A stretch of DNA of 64,000 bases from Oceaniferula marina (GCF_013391475.1 NZ_JACBAZ010000006.1:124001-188000); one strand, 5' to 3'; shown: positions 53,774-62,451, numbered from the stretch's first letter. Notes: generated from the letters alone by a model not told the origin. Numbers and translations: made by a program.

Positions 53774-55312
53774 ATGAAAAATCCATTTAGAAAAGATTTG
53801 GTGTCGCGATCTCGCCCGGAGCCTTGCACGGTAGTGATCTTTGGCGCAACCGGAGACCTGACCCATCGCAAGTTGGTGCCGGCTCTCTACAATTTGCAGG
53901 TTGAAGGGGCTTTGCCTGCGGGGGTGAAGATGATTGGTTTTGCCCGCAGAGAGAAGAGCGATGAGGAATTTCGCCAGGGCTTGGAAAAGCTGAATAAAAA
54001 GGTGTCCCGCAGTGGGCATGACGAGGCGATTTGGGCGGAGTTTGCGCAGAACGTGCATTACCACCAAAGTGAGTTTTTGGATCTTGATGGTTACCGGCGC
54101 TTGTCGGAGACGCTTGATGCAATTGACCGTGAGCGCGGTGGCCATGGTAGCCGCTTGTTTTACATCGCCAGTTCCCCGTCTTTTTTTGATGATATCCTCG
54201 AGAACCTGAAGCAGGCGGGCTTGAATCAATGCAACTGTGGAGAAGGTTGTTGGGCCAGGGTGATTGTGGAAAAACCATTTGGCACGGATCTGCCGACAGC
54301 CCAACATCTCAACCGGGTGGTCAACCGAACCTTTGAAGAAAAGGATACCTACCGGATCGACCATTACCTTGGGAAGGAAACCGCTCAGAACATCATGGTG
54401 CTGCGTTTTGCCAATGCCATTTTCGAACCCCTGTGGAATAACCGATCCATCGACCACATTCAAATCACTTGCTCGGAAAATCTGGGTATGGAAGGTGGCC
54501 GGGGCGGCTATTACGATAAGGCCGGAGCCTTACGCGATATGGTGCAGAACCACTTGTTGCAGTTGCTCAGCCTCGTGGCAATGGAACCGCCAACCGATCT
54601 CAGCGCAGATGGGGTGCGGGATGAAAAAGTCAAGGTGCTGCGCTCCTTACGGCAGTGGGATACCCCTGAGCTTGTGGAACAAAATGTGGTGCGTGCCCAG
54701 TATGTTGCGGGCCATGTCGATGGCGAAAATGTGGTGGGATACCGTGAAGAAGACCGGGTGGATCCAGAATCGATGACCGAGTCTTATGTGGCCTTGAAAA
54801 TCTTGGTCGACACCTGGCGTTGGAGCGGGGTGCCCTTTTATGTGCGCATGGGCAAGCAGTTGCCTAAAAAAGCGACGGAGATATCGATTCACTTTAAGGA
54901 GCCACCCACGGTGTTGTTTAATGCTCTGTCCGGTGGAGTTCCGGGTGGGAATGTCTTGGTGATCCGGATTCAGCCCGACGAAGGGATTTCACTACGTATG
55001 GTTTCCAAAATCCCGGGGTCGAGCCTGCGTATGGAACCCGTGAAGATGGATTTCCACTATTCAACCAGCTTTGGTAAAGGAAGTCCGGAAGCCTACGAAC
55101 GCCTCCTGTTGGATTCGATGGCTGGCGATGCCACTCTTTTTGCGCGCCGTGATGAAGTGGAGGAAGCCTGGAAATTTATCGATCACATTGAGCGTGCCTG
55201 GCATGAGGTCAAGCGGCCGCTGAAGATGTCCGAATACGTTGCCGGGACTTGGGGACCAAAGGATGCTGATGATTTGTTAGCTCGTGACGGGCGTAAGTGG
55301 AGAAGGTTGTAA
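53774..55312 (+). CDS. zwf: Glucose-6-phosphate 1-dehydrogenase
   Basis: Zwf oxidises glucose-6-phosphate to 6-phosphogluconolactone, making NADPH for the oxidative pentose phosphate pathway. The 512-residue protein has VVIFGATGDLTHRKLVPALYNL (nucleotide binding), VIVEKPFGTDLPTAQHLN, the catalytic RIDHYLGKETAQNIMVLRFANAIFEPLWN, and EGGRGGYYDKAGALRDMVQNHLLQLL, then C-terminal MGKQLPKKATEISIHFKEP and DATLFARRDEVEEAWKFID. ATG 53774 puts the Rossmann motif at the usual place; a longer frame begins 53741. It is followed 8 bp later by opcA. Confidence 0.96.
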   Translation: MKNPFRKDLVSRSRPEPCTVVIFGATGDLTHRKLVPALYNLQVEGALPAGVKMIGFARREKSDEEFRQGLEKLNKKVSRSGHDEAIWAEFAQNVHYHQSEFLDLDGYRRLSETLDAIDRERGGHGSRLFYIASSPSFFDDILENLKQAGLNQCNCGEGCWARVIVEKPFGTDLPTAQHLNRVVNRTFEEKDTYRIDHYLGKETAQNIMVLRFANAIFEPLWNNRSIDHIQITCSENLGMEGGRGGYYDKAGALRDMVQNHLLQLLSLVAMEPPTDLSADGVRDEKVKVLRSLRQWDTPELVEQNVVRAQYVAGHVDGENVVGYREEDRVDPESMTESYVALKILVDTWRWSGVPFYVRMGKQLPKKATEISIHFKEPPTVLFNALSGGVPGGNVLVIRIQPDEGISLRMVSKIPGSSLRMEPVKMDFHYSTSFGKGSPEAYERLLLDSMAGDATLFARRDEVEEAWKFIDHIERAWHEVKRPLKMSEYVAGTWGPKDADDLLARDGRKWRRL

Positions 55313-55320
55313 GAGAAGGG

Positions 55321-56442
55321 ATGATGATGCAAGAATCTGTTCAAGACGAGTATAGTTTGGCATTGGGGAAAGAGGTTCCCATTGCTTCAATCGACAAGGA
55401 GTTGCATTTGTTATGGGAGGCCGACAAAGCCAGCACCAATGCTTCCTTGATTAATCTGGCGGTGTATTCCGAGGCGGATGGGGCGATTATCCGGAACTCG
55501 GAAGTGGTTCAGGCAATCACCCGTGAACATGCTTGTCGCGCCTTGTTGATCGGGATTGACCGCGAGGCTTCCGAGGCTTCGATCCGTGCCTGGGTCACGG
55601 CGCACTGTCATTTGTCCCAGGGTAGAAAAAGCGTTTGTTGTGAGCAGATTGCATTTCAGCTGACCGGTAAGGCGACGGGGCGACTGCGCAACACCGTATT
55701 TGCCCACCTCAATAGCGACTTGCCCCTCGTTTTTTGGTGGCAGGGGGAGTTGTCTCCGATTTTTGGTGAGCGGCTGTACAGTCTGATTGACCGCTTTATT
55801 TTTGATAGCTCCGATTGGAAGTCTCCCTTGGAGTCTTTCCGTTGTATTGAGCAGGTGATGGAGGAGGTTGAGACCTTGCAGCCGATGGACATCGAGTGGA
55901 CCAGGAGTTACCACATTCGCTATGCCATCGCCGGCCTGTTCGATGACCCGCTGGCGATGCGGGCCGCTGAACGGATGAACCGGGTGCGCATCGTGGCCCA
56001 TCCGAAGCACCGCGTCGCCGCGCTGCAGCTCTTGGCATGGATGGCCGCATGCACTGGATGGCAGCGAAGCATGGACCTCGGCTTGATGGCCAGTTCTCCG
56101 GACGACCACTATTATTTTGAAAGCCGTGAGGGTGTGGATGTTACGGCGGTGATCGAACTTCATCCTGAGGGCCCACCCATTCGTCTAATCGAAGTTTCTT
56201 GTGCCGACTGCCTTGTTTCGGTCAGCCGTGAGCCCGGGTCGGCTTATTTGCAGCAAAAGCTGGATGCTGAGGGTCATGTCATTGACCGTTGCACTCCGGC
56301 TGGAAGTGAGGATGCTTCCGAGTTGGTGATGAATCAGCTTTCGATGGGAGGAAAGAATTCACTCTATCGGATGATGATGCCGGTGTTTCTTGACCTGTTG
56401 GGTGGAGAGCCAGAGCTGCCATCCACCATGAGTGTTCGTTAG
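55321..56442 (+). CDS. opcA: Glucose-6-phosphate dehydrogenase assembly protein OpcA-like
   Basis: A 373-residue OpcA family protein (PF10128). Supporting segments are TNASLINLAVYSEADGA near the N-terminus, the QIAFQLTGKATGRLRNTVFAHLNSDLPLVFWWQGELS core, the FIFDSSDWKSPLESF region, and the C-terminal DVTAVIELHPEGPPIRLIEVSCADCLVSVSREPGSAYL. In cyanobacteria OpcA activates G6PDH under oxidising conditions. Its position directly behind zwf, with a GAGAAGGG ribosome site overlapping the zwf end, makes the assignment strong. Three ATGs follow one another at 55321, 55324 and 55327. It is convergent with thiS. Confidence 0.88.
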   Translation: MMMQESVQDEYSLALGKEVPIASIDKELHLLWEADKASTNASLINLAVYSEADGAIIRNSEVVQAITREHACRALLIGIDREASEASIRAWVTAHCHLSQGRKSVCCEQIAFQLTGKATGRLRNTVFAHLNSDLPLVFWWQGELSPIFGERLYSLIDRFIFDSSDWKSPLESFRCIEQVMEEVETLQPMDIEWTRSYHIRYAIAGLFDDPLAMRAAERMNRVRIVAHPKHRVAALQLLAWMAACTGWQRSMDLGLMASSPDDHYYFESREGVDVTAVIELHPEGPPIRLIEVSCADCLVSVSREPGSAYLQQKLDAEGHVIDRCTPAGSEDASELVMNQLSMGGKNSLYRMMMPVFLDLLGGEPELPSTMSVR

Positions 56443-56449
56443 TCGGTGT

Positions 56450-56653
56450 CTATCCTCCAGCGGCGATGGTGATGATCTCAAGTTGGTCCTGATCGCCGAC
56501 GGGGGTGTTTGCGTATTCCCGTGGAAAGAGAGCCTTGCGGTTGAGTTCGACGACCACGGGTTTGTCTTCCAGTGATAGGATGGTTAGCAGCTCTTTGACG
56601 TTGAGATTTTTGGCGACCCGCTGTTCCTGGCCATTGATAGTCAAGGTGATCAT
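56450..56653 (-). CDS. thiS: Sulfur carrier protein ThiS
   Basis: A 67-residue ubiquitin-like protein, MITLTINGQEQRVAKNLNVK at the start and the obligatory C-terminal GG after EIITIAA. The thiocarboxylate on that Gly donates sulfur for the thiazole ring of thiamine. LLTILSLEDKPVVVELNRKALFPREY matches ThiS homologues. It lies 15 bp after thiH on the same strand, so the two are likely one transcript. ThiG, the thiazole synthase that normally sits in this operon, is not in the window. Confidence 0.92.
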   Translation of the reverse strand: MITLTINGQEQRVAKNLNVKELLTILSLEDKPVVVELNRKALFPREYANTPVGDQDQLEIITIAAGG

Positions 56654-56668
56654 TGCTTTGGATGAGAT

Positions 56669-57802
56669 TCAGGAGTTGAGGATGCCGTGGTCCCAGTCTT
56701 TCCATACGGGGTCGTAGCCGTGACTGCGAATGAGCTCAGCGATGGCTTGCGGGCTGCGGTTGTCATCGATGGTGAATTGTTCGGTCGCCCGTTGCTGTTT
56801 TGTGGTGCATGGGGAGTCGAGTTCCACCCGGCGGCCTTTGACGGTCAGGTGGAGGTCGTCGGTTCCGGCGCCGGTATAGCCACCGGGATCGGTTTGGGAT
56901 CCTGCGGACATGTGGGTGACGCCGAGTGGCAGTAGGGCATCGCGAAGTTCGGCAGGCTCCCGGGTGCTGACGACCAGGCCCACTTGCGGGAAACAGATTC
57001 GGAATGCGCAGAGGAGCTGAACGAATTGGCGGTCGTTGAGGATCAGTGATGGGTCGGCCTGGTATTGGTAGTTGCCAGCGTAGGGGCGCATTCTTGGGAA
57101 GGAGACGTTGAAGGAGGCTTTCCAGCAATGTTTGTAGAGGTATTCGAGGTGGCTGGCGAGTGCGAGTGCTTCACGCTTCCAATCCGCGAGCCCGAACAAG
57201 GCGCCGATCCCAATCCGGCGAAAGCCCCCGGCGTAGGCACGCTCCGGGCATTCCAACCGCCAGTCGAAGTTCTTTTTCGGGCCTGCGGTGTGGAGTTGGG
57301 CATACGTTTCCCGGTGATAGGTTTCCTGGTAGACGATCAGGCCTTCTGCTCCATGCTCGACGAGTTCTCCGTATTGGTGGTCTTCCATCGGGCCGACTTC
57401 GATGGCAACCGTCGGGATAAAGGATTTGATGGCATCGATGCAGGCTTGCAGGTAGCCGTCGGAGACAAACTTCGGGTGTTCGCCGGCGACGAGTAGAATA
57501 TTGCGGAACCCGAGTGCGTGCAGATGTCTGGCTTCCTTGACCACTTGGGGGATGGTCAGGGTGGTGCGTAAGATCGGGTTGTCCCTTGAAAACCCGCAGT
57601 AGCTGCAGTTGTTGACGCACTCGTTGGAAACGTAGAGTGGCGCGTAGAGTCTGATGGTTTTCCCGAAATGCTTGCGGGTCAGGGATTGACTGCGGACGGC
57701 CATGGATTCGAGCTCGGCACCCGATTTAGGGGCGATAAGTTGCTCGAATTTTTTTAGCAGCGGGGATGCTTTTCCCGCATTGAATGTGTCCACGAAGCTC
57801 AC
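56669..57802 (-). CDS. thiH: 2-Iminoacetate synthase (radical SAM)
   Basis: ThiH cleaves tyrosine with a radical SAM mechanism to give dehydroglycine for thiazole synthesis. The roughly 377-residue protein has PLYVSNECVNNCSYCGFSRDNPI with the C-x3-C-x2-C [4Fe-4S] motif, LLVAGEHPKFVSDGYLQACI, VYQETYHRETYAQLHTAGPKKNFDWRL, RIGIGALFGLADWKREALAL and SAGSQTDPGGYTG, all family markers. The start is unsure: GTG 57802 is given, TTG 57838 is the upstream end of the frame. No TPP riboswitch was seen before it, and the NTF2-like gene lies 99 bp upstream. Confidence 0.93.
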   Translation of the reverse strand: MSFVDTFNAGKASPLLKKFEQLIAPKSGAELESMAVRSQSLTRKHFGKTIRLYAPLYVSNECVNNCSYCGFSRDNPILRTTLTIPQVVKEARHLHALGFRNILLVAGEHPKFVSDGYLQACIDAIKSFIPTVAIEVGPMEDHQYGELVEHGAEGLIVYQETYHRETYAQLHTAGPKKNFDWRLECPERAYAGGFRRIGIGALFGLADWKREALALASHLEYLYKHCWKASFNVSFPRMRPYAGNYQYQADPSLILNDRQFVQLLCAFRICFPQVGLVVSTREPAELRDALLPLGVTHMSAGSQTDPGGYTGAGTDDLHLTVKGRRVELDSPCTTKQQRATEQFTIDDNRSPQAIAELIRSHGYDPVWKDWDHGILNS

Positions 57803-57901
57803 GCGGCGCAGTCTTAGTCGGGACTGGCGAAGATTCAAGCTTTTCGCGTTGCGCGTTGAGCTGGGTCGAGAACCTTCGCCGGTTTTTCCCGGGGTTGGAA
57901 A

Positions 57902-58327
57902 TTAATAGCCGTTTTCAGGCATCAGGGACGAGTGGTGTTCGACCAGTAGCCACTGCTGGGTGTCGGGGTCGAGTCTCACCGTGTAGGTAAAGCGGCCGAT
58001 GGCCACTTGCTTGGGTTCACCCGCTTGTTTGACGATGTCAAACGCGTAGGTTCCACTGAAGCTGACGACTTCGGGGGTGAGTTCCCGGCCAGCGCATTCG
58101 AGGATTCGGCAGGAGATGGATTCACAATCGAGAAACGAGTCGAAGTAGGTTTTGACTTCTTCCTGGCTTTGGCGCAGGTGGTCACCGAAGGTGCCCCAGA
58201 AGGCGCAGTCTTTGGGGCTGTAGAGTGCAACAACCTGGGGGATATCCTTGGTATGGACGCGGGTGATCCATTCTTCGATGGTTTTCCAGGCGGCTTGGAC
58301 GGCAGGGGATGTGGTTTGAGTGCTCAT
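57902..58327 (-). CDS. NTF2/SnoaL-like protein
   Basis: A 141-residue small cytoplasmic protein with the NTF2 (cystatin-like) fold pattern: helix AAWKTIEEWITRVHTKDIPQVVALYSPKDC, acidic strand FWGTFGDHLRQSQEEVKTYFDSFLD, then beta strands ending VDPDTQQWLLVEHHSSLMPE-like (VRLDPDTQQWLLVEHHSS). The segment is typical of the calcium/calmodulin-dependent kinase II association domain or SnoaL-like families, which bind small ligands or oligomerise. Function unknown. ATG 58327 (MSTQTTSPAVQ) is favoured over 58363. It precedes thiH on the same strand but is probably not part of thiamine synthesis. Confidence 0.75.
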   Translation of the reverse strand: MSTQTTSPAVQAAWKTIEEWITRVHTKDIPQVVALYSPKDCAFWGTFGDHLRQSQEEVKTYFDSFLDCESISCRILECAGRELTPEVVSFSGTYAFDIVKQAGEPKQVAIGRFTYTVRLDPDTQQWLLVEHHSSLMPENGY

Positions 58328-58458
58328 CGGGCGGGAAATTACCCGGGAATGATGATCGTGCAAGCATGATTCATCCGTTGTTCTGTCAGCAGAGAGCCAT
58401 TAAATTAGACTAATTTGGAAATTGGCATTTATCGGGGGCGGGTTTAGGATGCGTCGCG

Positions 58459-59136
58459 ATGTTGGAGCTGGTAGATGACGGAGGACCATTTGTGTATGTG
58501 CTGGGTGTGCTGGCATTTGTCAGTATGTTTTTGATCCTGGAGAGGATCTTTTTTTTCCAGAAGGTTCGAATCAATGTCGGCGATTTACTTTTGGGTTTGG
58601 CCAATCATGTGCGTAAGGGGGCCTTTGCCGAGGCCTTGCATGAGGCGGCGCGGGCACCGGGGCCAGCAGCCCGTGTGGCGCATGCTGTGTTGATGCGTAA
58701 GAATTTGCCGCGCCGGGATTTGCGGGATGTGGCTCAGGAAGCGGGGCAGTTGGAAGTGCCGCGCATGGAGCGTAATTTGCGGGGATTGTATGGGATTGCC
58801 TTGGTTGCCCCCTTGGTTGGGATGTTGGGGACCATCAGTAGTCTGGTGATGTTTTTTATGGAGATGAGCGAGGACAAGGGCTTTTCTTCGGCGTCGGCGA
58901 TGTCGCGTGGGGTGTATCAGGCATTGGTGACCAGCGGGCTCGGCTTGGCGATCTCAGTTGCGGTGTTTTTGTTTTATCTTTTTTTCTACGGGCGGGTGAA
59001 GCGGATGGTGCATCGGATTGAGCGCACTGGCATTGAGATGGTGAATATTATTTGTGATGCACGTGAGCAGGGGGATATCGTTTCCTTTCGGGATGAGGCG
59101 GATGACGTTGTGGCGAAAAAACAGAGCAAGAAATAG
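58459..59136 (+). CDS. MotA/TolQ/ExbB-type proton channel protein
   Basis: A 225-residue inner-membrane protein with three helices: FVYVLGVLAFVSMFLILERIFFFQ near residue 10-33, then GLYGIALVAPLVGMLGTISSLVMFFMEM and YQALVTSGLGLAISVAVFLFYLFFYGRVKRM in the C-terminal half. The last two carry the conserved Pro/Gly/Thr pattern of ExbB/TolQ. With its ExbD partner it should use the proton gradient to energise outer-membrane events, possibly TonB-dependent uptake such as BtuB. It heads a compact cluster of four genes; no TonB gene is in the window. Confidence 0.88.
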   Translation: MLELVDDGGPFVYVLGVLAFVSMFLILERIFFFQKVRINVGDLLLGLANHVRKGAFAEALHEAARAPGPAARVAHAVLMRKNLPRRDLRDVAQEAGQLEVPRMERNLRGLYGIALVAPLVGMLGTISSLVMFFMEMSEDKGFSSASAMSRGVYQALVTSGLGLAISVAVFLFYLFFYGRVKRMVHRIERTGIEMVNIICDAREQGDIVSFRDEADDVVAKKQSKK

Positions 59137-59154
59137 CGATCGTTTGAGTTGATC

Positions 59155-59574
59155 ATGAAGCTGGAGATGACATTGCCATCGAAGCCGGGGTTCTTGCATG
59201 TTCTCCCCGGTGTGGATTTGCTGGCATTGGTGTTGATGTTTCCCTTGCTTGGTTCCTCGTTTGTCCGTCAGGCGGGCATGGAGGTGACGGTGCACGAGTC
59301 TCCGTGGCGCTATGATCAGATGGATAACCCGGTAGTGATTACTCTGGGGGCAGGTGAGCAAACACCAATGTGGGTCAATAAAAAGCAGGTTGAAATGGAT
59401 CAGCTGGAACGTGAAATCAAGCGCGTGCTTCAGGCCGAAGGTGGAAAGTCGATTACGACGGCTGTGGTCAGGTCGGATGTCGGGGTGCCGAGTGGGGTGG
59501 AAAAGGAAGTGATTATCCGGATTCAGAAGATGGGTTTGAACTGCGGCTTGGTCGGACGTCCAGCCGGGAAGTGA
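59155..59574 (+). CDS. ExbD/TolR-family protein
   Basis: A 139-residue biopolymer transport protein. It has one transmembrane helix with a conserved Asp (PGVDLLALVLMFPLLGSSFV; the ExbD Asp25 equivalent) and a periplasmic domain (VVITLGAGEQTPMWVNKKQVEMDQLEREI, TTAVVRSDVGVPSGVEKEVI). It pairs with the ExbB-like protein whose gene ends 18 bp upstream. ATG 59155 is used; TTG 59149 lies just before. The C-terminus has QKMGLNCGLVGRPAGK. Confidence 0.85.
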   Translation: MKLEMTLPSKPGFLHVLPGVDLLALVLMFPLLGSSFVRQAGMEVTVHESPWRYDQMDNPVVITLGAGEQTPMWVNKKQVEMDQLEREIKRVLQAEGGKSITTAVVRSDVGVPSGVEKEVIIRIQKMGLNCGLVGRPAGK

Positions 59575-59601
59575 GGGGCTGCCCTCCAGATATTGACAAT
59601 T

Positions 59602-60420
59602 ATGTTTTTTCTTCGCCATAAGAAACAAAAGCGAGACCGGGGTGCTGGTCTGGTGTTTCGTTGGCGCGGCGCGAAGAGGCACCATGCGAGCAAGGTGTAT
59701 GCTTTTCTTTTGAGTGCCGGCTTTTTTTCTTTTGCGGTATATGCCCTGAGAGTCGAGGGCTTGCGTTCCCCCTTGTTGACCAAGCGCACGGGAGATGTGG
59801 TATTGCTGAATGAGGGGAATCCATACTGTGCGTCGTTGATGTTGCAGATCGAGGAACGGTCGCCTTTTCCTCTCCGTTGGGACCCGGCCCAGGATGTGGA
59901 AACCATGGGACGGATTGGCTCGGCTGCGATGGCTTTGGAAGGGCGGGTTTGGGATTATCGGCCCGCTCTGGCAGAGGTTCCGGAACCGTTGCCTTCGACT
60001 GCATTGCCATCGGTGGTTGTGCGTGGGGCTTCATTATTTGATGGTTTGATTGCAGATGAGGTCGATGGGTCGGAGCCTGAAGTCCGGCATCCTGACCTTC
60101 AGGACCTTGTGCTGAGTGCGGAAATGTCAGCGGATGCCTCGTTACAGTCAGTAATTCCGGCGGGGCCATTACCTTTGCCCAGAGATTTGATTGCAGACGA
60201 GTGGTTTGGGCAATCGTTTCGCTTTTTGATCGGGGTGGACGCTCGAGGTGTGGTCCGTGGGTGTTTGCCTCTTTCCGGCGGCAATATGGAGGTGGCCAAA
60301 CCGACAGCGAAACAAAAGTGGTTGGCGGCATGGTTACGCAGGACTCCCTTCCTTGCCTCTCGGGAGCCGGGCGGGCACATAGGGGTCTTGGAAGTTGAAA
60401 TCAAAGCGCGGCAGGAATGA
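59602..60420 (+). CDS. Single-pass membrane protein of unknown function in the ExbBD cluster
   Basis: A 272-residue protein. A basic N-terminus (MFFLRHKKQKRDRGAGLVF) is followed by one transmembrane helix (AFLLSAGFFSFAVYALRVEG, about residues 35-53) and a periplasmic region of over 200 residues rich in Pro, Leu and acidic residues. The end (IGVLEVEIKARQE) has a short beta pattern. A one-helix, Pro-rich periplasmic protein after exbB-exbD could take the place of TonB, but no TonB C-terminal domain is recognisable. It starts 28 bp after exbD and its stop overlaps the next start. Confidence 0.6.
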   Translation: MFFLRHKKQKRDRGAGLVFRWRGAKRHHASKVYAFLLSAGFFSFAVYALRVEGLRSPLLTKRTGDVVLLNEGNPYCASLMLQIEERSPFPLRWDPAQDVETMGRIGSAAMALEGRVWDYRPALAEVPEPLPSTALPSVVVRGASLFDGLIADEVDGSEPEVRHPDLQDLVLSAEMSADASLQSVIPAGPLPLPRDLIADEWFGQSFRFLIGVDARGVVRGCLPLSGGNMEVAKPTAKQKWLAAWLRRTPFLASREPGGHIGVLEVEIKARQE

Positions 60421-60659
60421 TTGATTTGACCATGGAAGAATTCATCCTGTGGATGATTTGTGTGCCGATCCTGATGGTTGGGTTCTACACGGTTGCGGGT
60501 TCGTTGCAACGGAGAGCATCGCAGAGGCAAGCCCGCCGGCATATTGTGATCTGCCGTGTGTGCGGGTATCTGTATCACGACCGGAGCAGGAGCCGGGGGC
60601 CGCGCTGTCCGGAGTGCGGGCGCTCCAACGAACGGGGGCGTTCTCGCCGTTTGGGGTGA
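60417..60659 (+). CDS. Small membrane protein with zinc-ribbon motif
   Basis: An 80-residue protein: one transmembrane helix (ILWMICVPILMVGFYTVAGSL, residues 10-30), then a basic stretch and a rubredoxin-like zinc ribbon CRVCGYLYHDRSRSRGPRCPECGRS, with two CxxC pairs separated by 16 residues. The ATGA overlap with the preceding gene suggests coupled translation. Zinc ribbons of this layout bind metal and partner proteins. It is the last gene of the ExbBD cluster, with fabF starting 121 bp later. Function unknown. Confidence 0.65.
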   Translation: MIDLTMEEFILWMICVPILMVGFYTVAGSLQRRASQRQARRHIVICRVCGYLYHDRSRSRGPRCPECGRSNERGRSRRLG

Positions 60660-60779
60660 TCCGGGGTGTAAATCAGTAGAAAATACGGTGAGCATCGGGC
60701 AAACTGACTCGCAGATGGTGCTTGCACTTGGGTGATTGTATTGGATAATGCGCCCAGCCAAATGCAACGGCACATTCCT

Positions 60780-62030
60780 ATGAACGATCGCAGAGTAGTA
60801 ATTACAGGCGTGGGGGTTTTGAGCCCTCTCGGAAATGATTTGGAGAGCACTTGGGCTGGACTCAAGGAAGGTAAGAGCGGTATTGGACCGATCACCTTGC
60901 TCGATCCCGAGCCATACAGTACCAAGATTGCCGGGGAAGTGCGCGGCTTTGAAGCTGCACCTTTTTTCAACACACCCAAGGACGCACGTCGTTGTGACCG
61001 CTACACCCAATTCGGAGTGGCTGCATCCAAGATGGCGATCAATGACTCAGGACTTGAGGATTATGCTGATCTCGATCGCGATCGGATTGGCGTCATGGTG
61101 GGGAGCGGTATCGGTGGTTTGGGAACGCTTGAGCGTGAGCACGCCAAGTTGGTTCAGCGTGGCCCCGGTCGCGTTTCTCCATTTGTCATCCCGATGATGA
61201 TTTCCAACATCGCCAGTGGCTTGCTTTCCATGGAATATGGATACGGCGGACCCAATATGACGATTGTGACCGCTTGTGCCACAGCCAACCACAATATCGG
61301 TGAAGCATGGCGGATGATTAAATTCGGCGATGCCGATGCCATTATCGCCGGTGGAGCCGAGGCATCGATTCTTCCCATGGGGCTTGCCGGATTCGGTAAT
61401 ATGAAAGCGTTGAGCACCCGCAATGACGAGCCTGAGCGCGCATCACGTCCGTTTGATACGGGCCGGGATGGTTTTGTAATGGGTGAAGGTGCCGGAATGA
61501 TGGTGGTCGAAGACTACGAACACGCCGTGAAGCGTGGCGCGAAGATTTATGCTGAAATCGTGGGTTACGGGGTCAGTGGTGATGCTCACCACATGACGCA
61601 GCCGCACCCGGATGGTGCTGGTGCCTCCCGCTGCATGAATATGGCCATGAAGCACGCTCAGATGAACCCGGAGGAAGTTCAGTATGTGAACGCCCACGGA
61701 ACGTCGACTCCTCAGGGAGATATTGGCGAAACCAAGGCTGTTAAAGCGAGCTTTGGAAATCATGCCAAGGACGGTTTGGTTGTCAGCTCCACGAAATCAA
61801 TGACCGGACACCTGCTTGGTGCTGCCGGTGGATTGGAGCTTTCCGCTTGTTTGATGGCGATCCGTGACAATGTGATTCCACCAACCATCAACTTGGAGAA
61901 TCAGGATCCAGAATGTGATCTCGATTACTGCGCGAATGTGGCCCGTGAGACTGAAGTGACAGCTGCCTTGAGCAACTCGTTCGGCTTTGGTGGTCACAAT
62001 GCCAGCTTGCTGGTTAAGCAACTGAGCTAG
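60780..62030 (+). CDS. fabF: Beta-ketoacyl-ACP synthase II
   Basis: FabF elongates fatty acids by condensing malonyl-ACP with acyl-ACP. The 416-residue protein has MNDRRVVITGVGVLSPLGND at the N-terminus, the nucleophile Cys166 in MTIVTACATANHNIGEAW, the His residues in NAHGTSTPQGD and STKSMTGHLLGAAGGLELSAC, and the C-terminal SNSFGFGGHNASLLVK. Length is normal. ATG 60780 is chosen; the upstream in-frame TTG 60732 adds 16 unsupported residues. A thioesterase gene follows 25 bp later. The rest of a fab operon (acpP, fabG, fabH) is not here. Confidence 0.96.
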   Translation: MNDRRVVITGVGVLSPLGNDLESTWAGLKEGKSGIGPITLLDPEPYSTKIAGEVRGFEAAPFFNTPKDARRCDRYTQFGVAASKMAINDSGLEDYADLDRDRIGVMVGSGIGGLGTLEREHAKLVQRGPGRVSPFVIPMMISNIASGLLSMEYGYGGPNMTIVTACATANHNIGEAWRMIKFGDADAIIAGGAEASILPMGLAGFGNMKALSTRNDEPERASRPFDTGRDGFVMGEGAGMMVVEDYEHAVKRGAKIYAEIVGYGVSGDAHHMTQPHPDGAGASRCMNMAMKHAQMNPEEVQYVNAHGTSTPQGDIGETKAVKASFGNHAKDGLVVSSTKSMTGHLLGAAGGLELSACLMAIRDNVIPPTINLENQDPECDLDYCANVARETEVTAALSNSFGFGGHNASLLVKQLS

Positions 62031-62055
62031 CGGATTTCCCCCCCCCTGATTTCCG

Positions 62056-62436
62056 ATGGCTTACCTCTACGAGCGGCGCGTTGCGTTTGCGGACACCGAT
62101 GCTGGTGGCCGGGTGCATTTTTCCCGTCTCTTCTGCTATGTGGAAGAGGCGGAGCATACCCTGTTAGCCGAGCTGAAACTTCCTGTGCTGGATGGTGGTG
62201 GCTGGCCTCGGGTTCATGTCGAGTGTGATTATTTTGCTCCTGTGGGTATGGGGGATGAGGTGGAAGTGATCTTGATACCGGAAAAGGTGGGGAGCACCTC
62301 GGTGCGATGGAGCTTCCATCTTTTGCATCGTGGTCAGGACGTGGCAAAAGGGGGGATGAAGACGGTCCGGGTCGACGAAAAGGGGAAGCCTGTCGTGATC
62401 CCCGAGGACTGGCGCATCAAACTCGAGGGAGTTTGA
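62056..62436 (+). CDS. Acyl-CoA thioesterase (YbgC/4HBT-like)
   Basis: A 126-residue hotdog-fold thioesterase. It has ERRVAFADTDAGGRVHFSRLFCYVEEAEHTLL, which matches the catalytic D-x-D-x3-V-x-H/Y pattern of the 4-hydroxybenzoyl-CoA thioesterase family, then VHVECDYFAPVGMGDEVEVILIPEKVG and VRWSFHLLHRGQDVAKGGMKTVRVD. It hydrolyses a CoA or ACP thioester. The position 25 bp after fabF suggests a link to fatty-acid metabolism, but the physiological substrate is unknown. The start ATG 62056 is the first in the frame. The 56-bp repeats follow 15 bp after the stop. Confidence 0.85.
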   Translation: MAYLYERRVAFADTDAGGRVHFSRLFCYVEEAEHTLLAELKLPVLDGGGWPRVHVECDYFAPVGMGDEVEVILIPEKVGSTSVRWSFHLLHRGQDVAKGGMKTVRVDEKGKPVVIPEDWRIKLEGV

Positions 62437-62451
62437 TTTTTGTGAGGCTTC

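Noticed and set aside
57803-57901. TPP riboswitch upstream of thiH
   Set aside because: I looked on the minus strand for the conserved CTGAGA and ACCTGATC-type boxes and did not find them; the interval is also too short.
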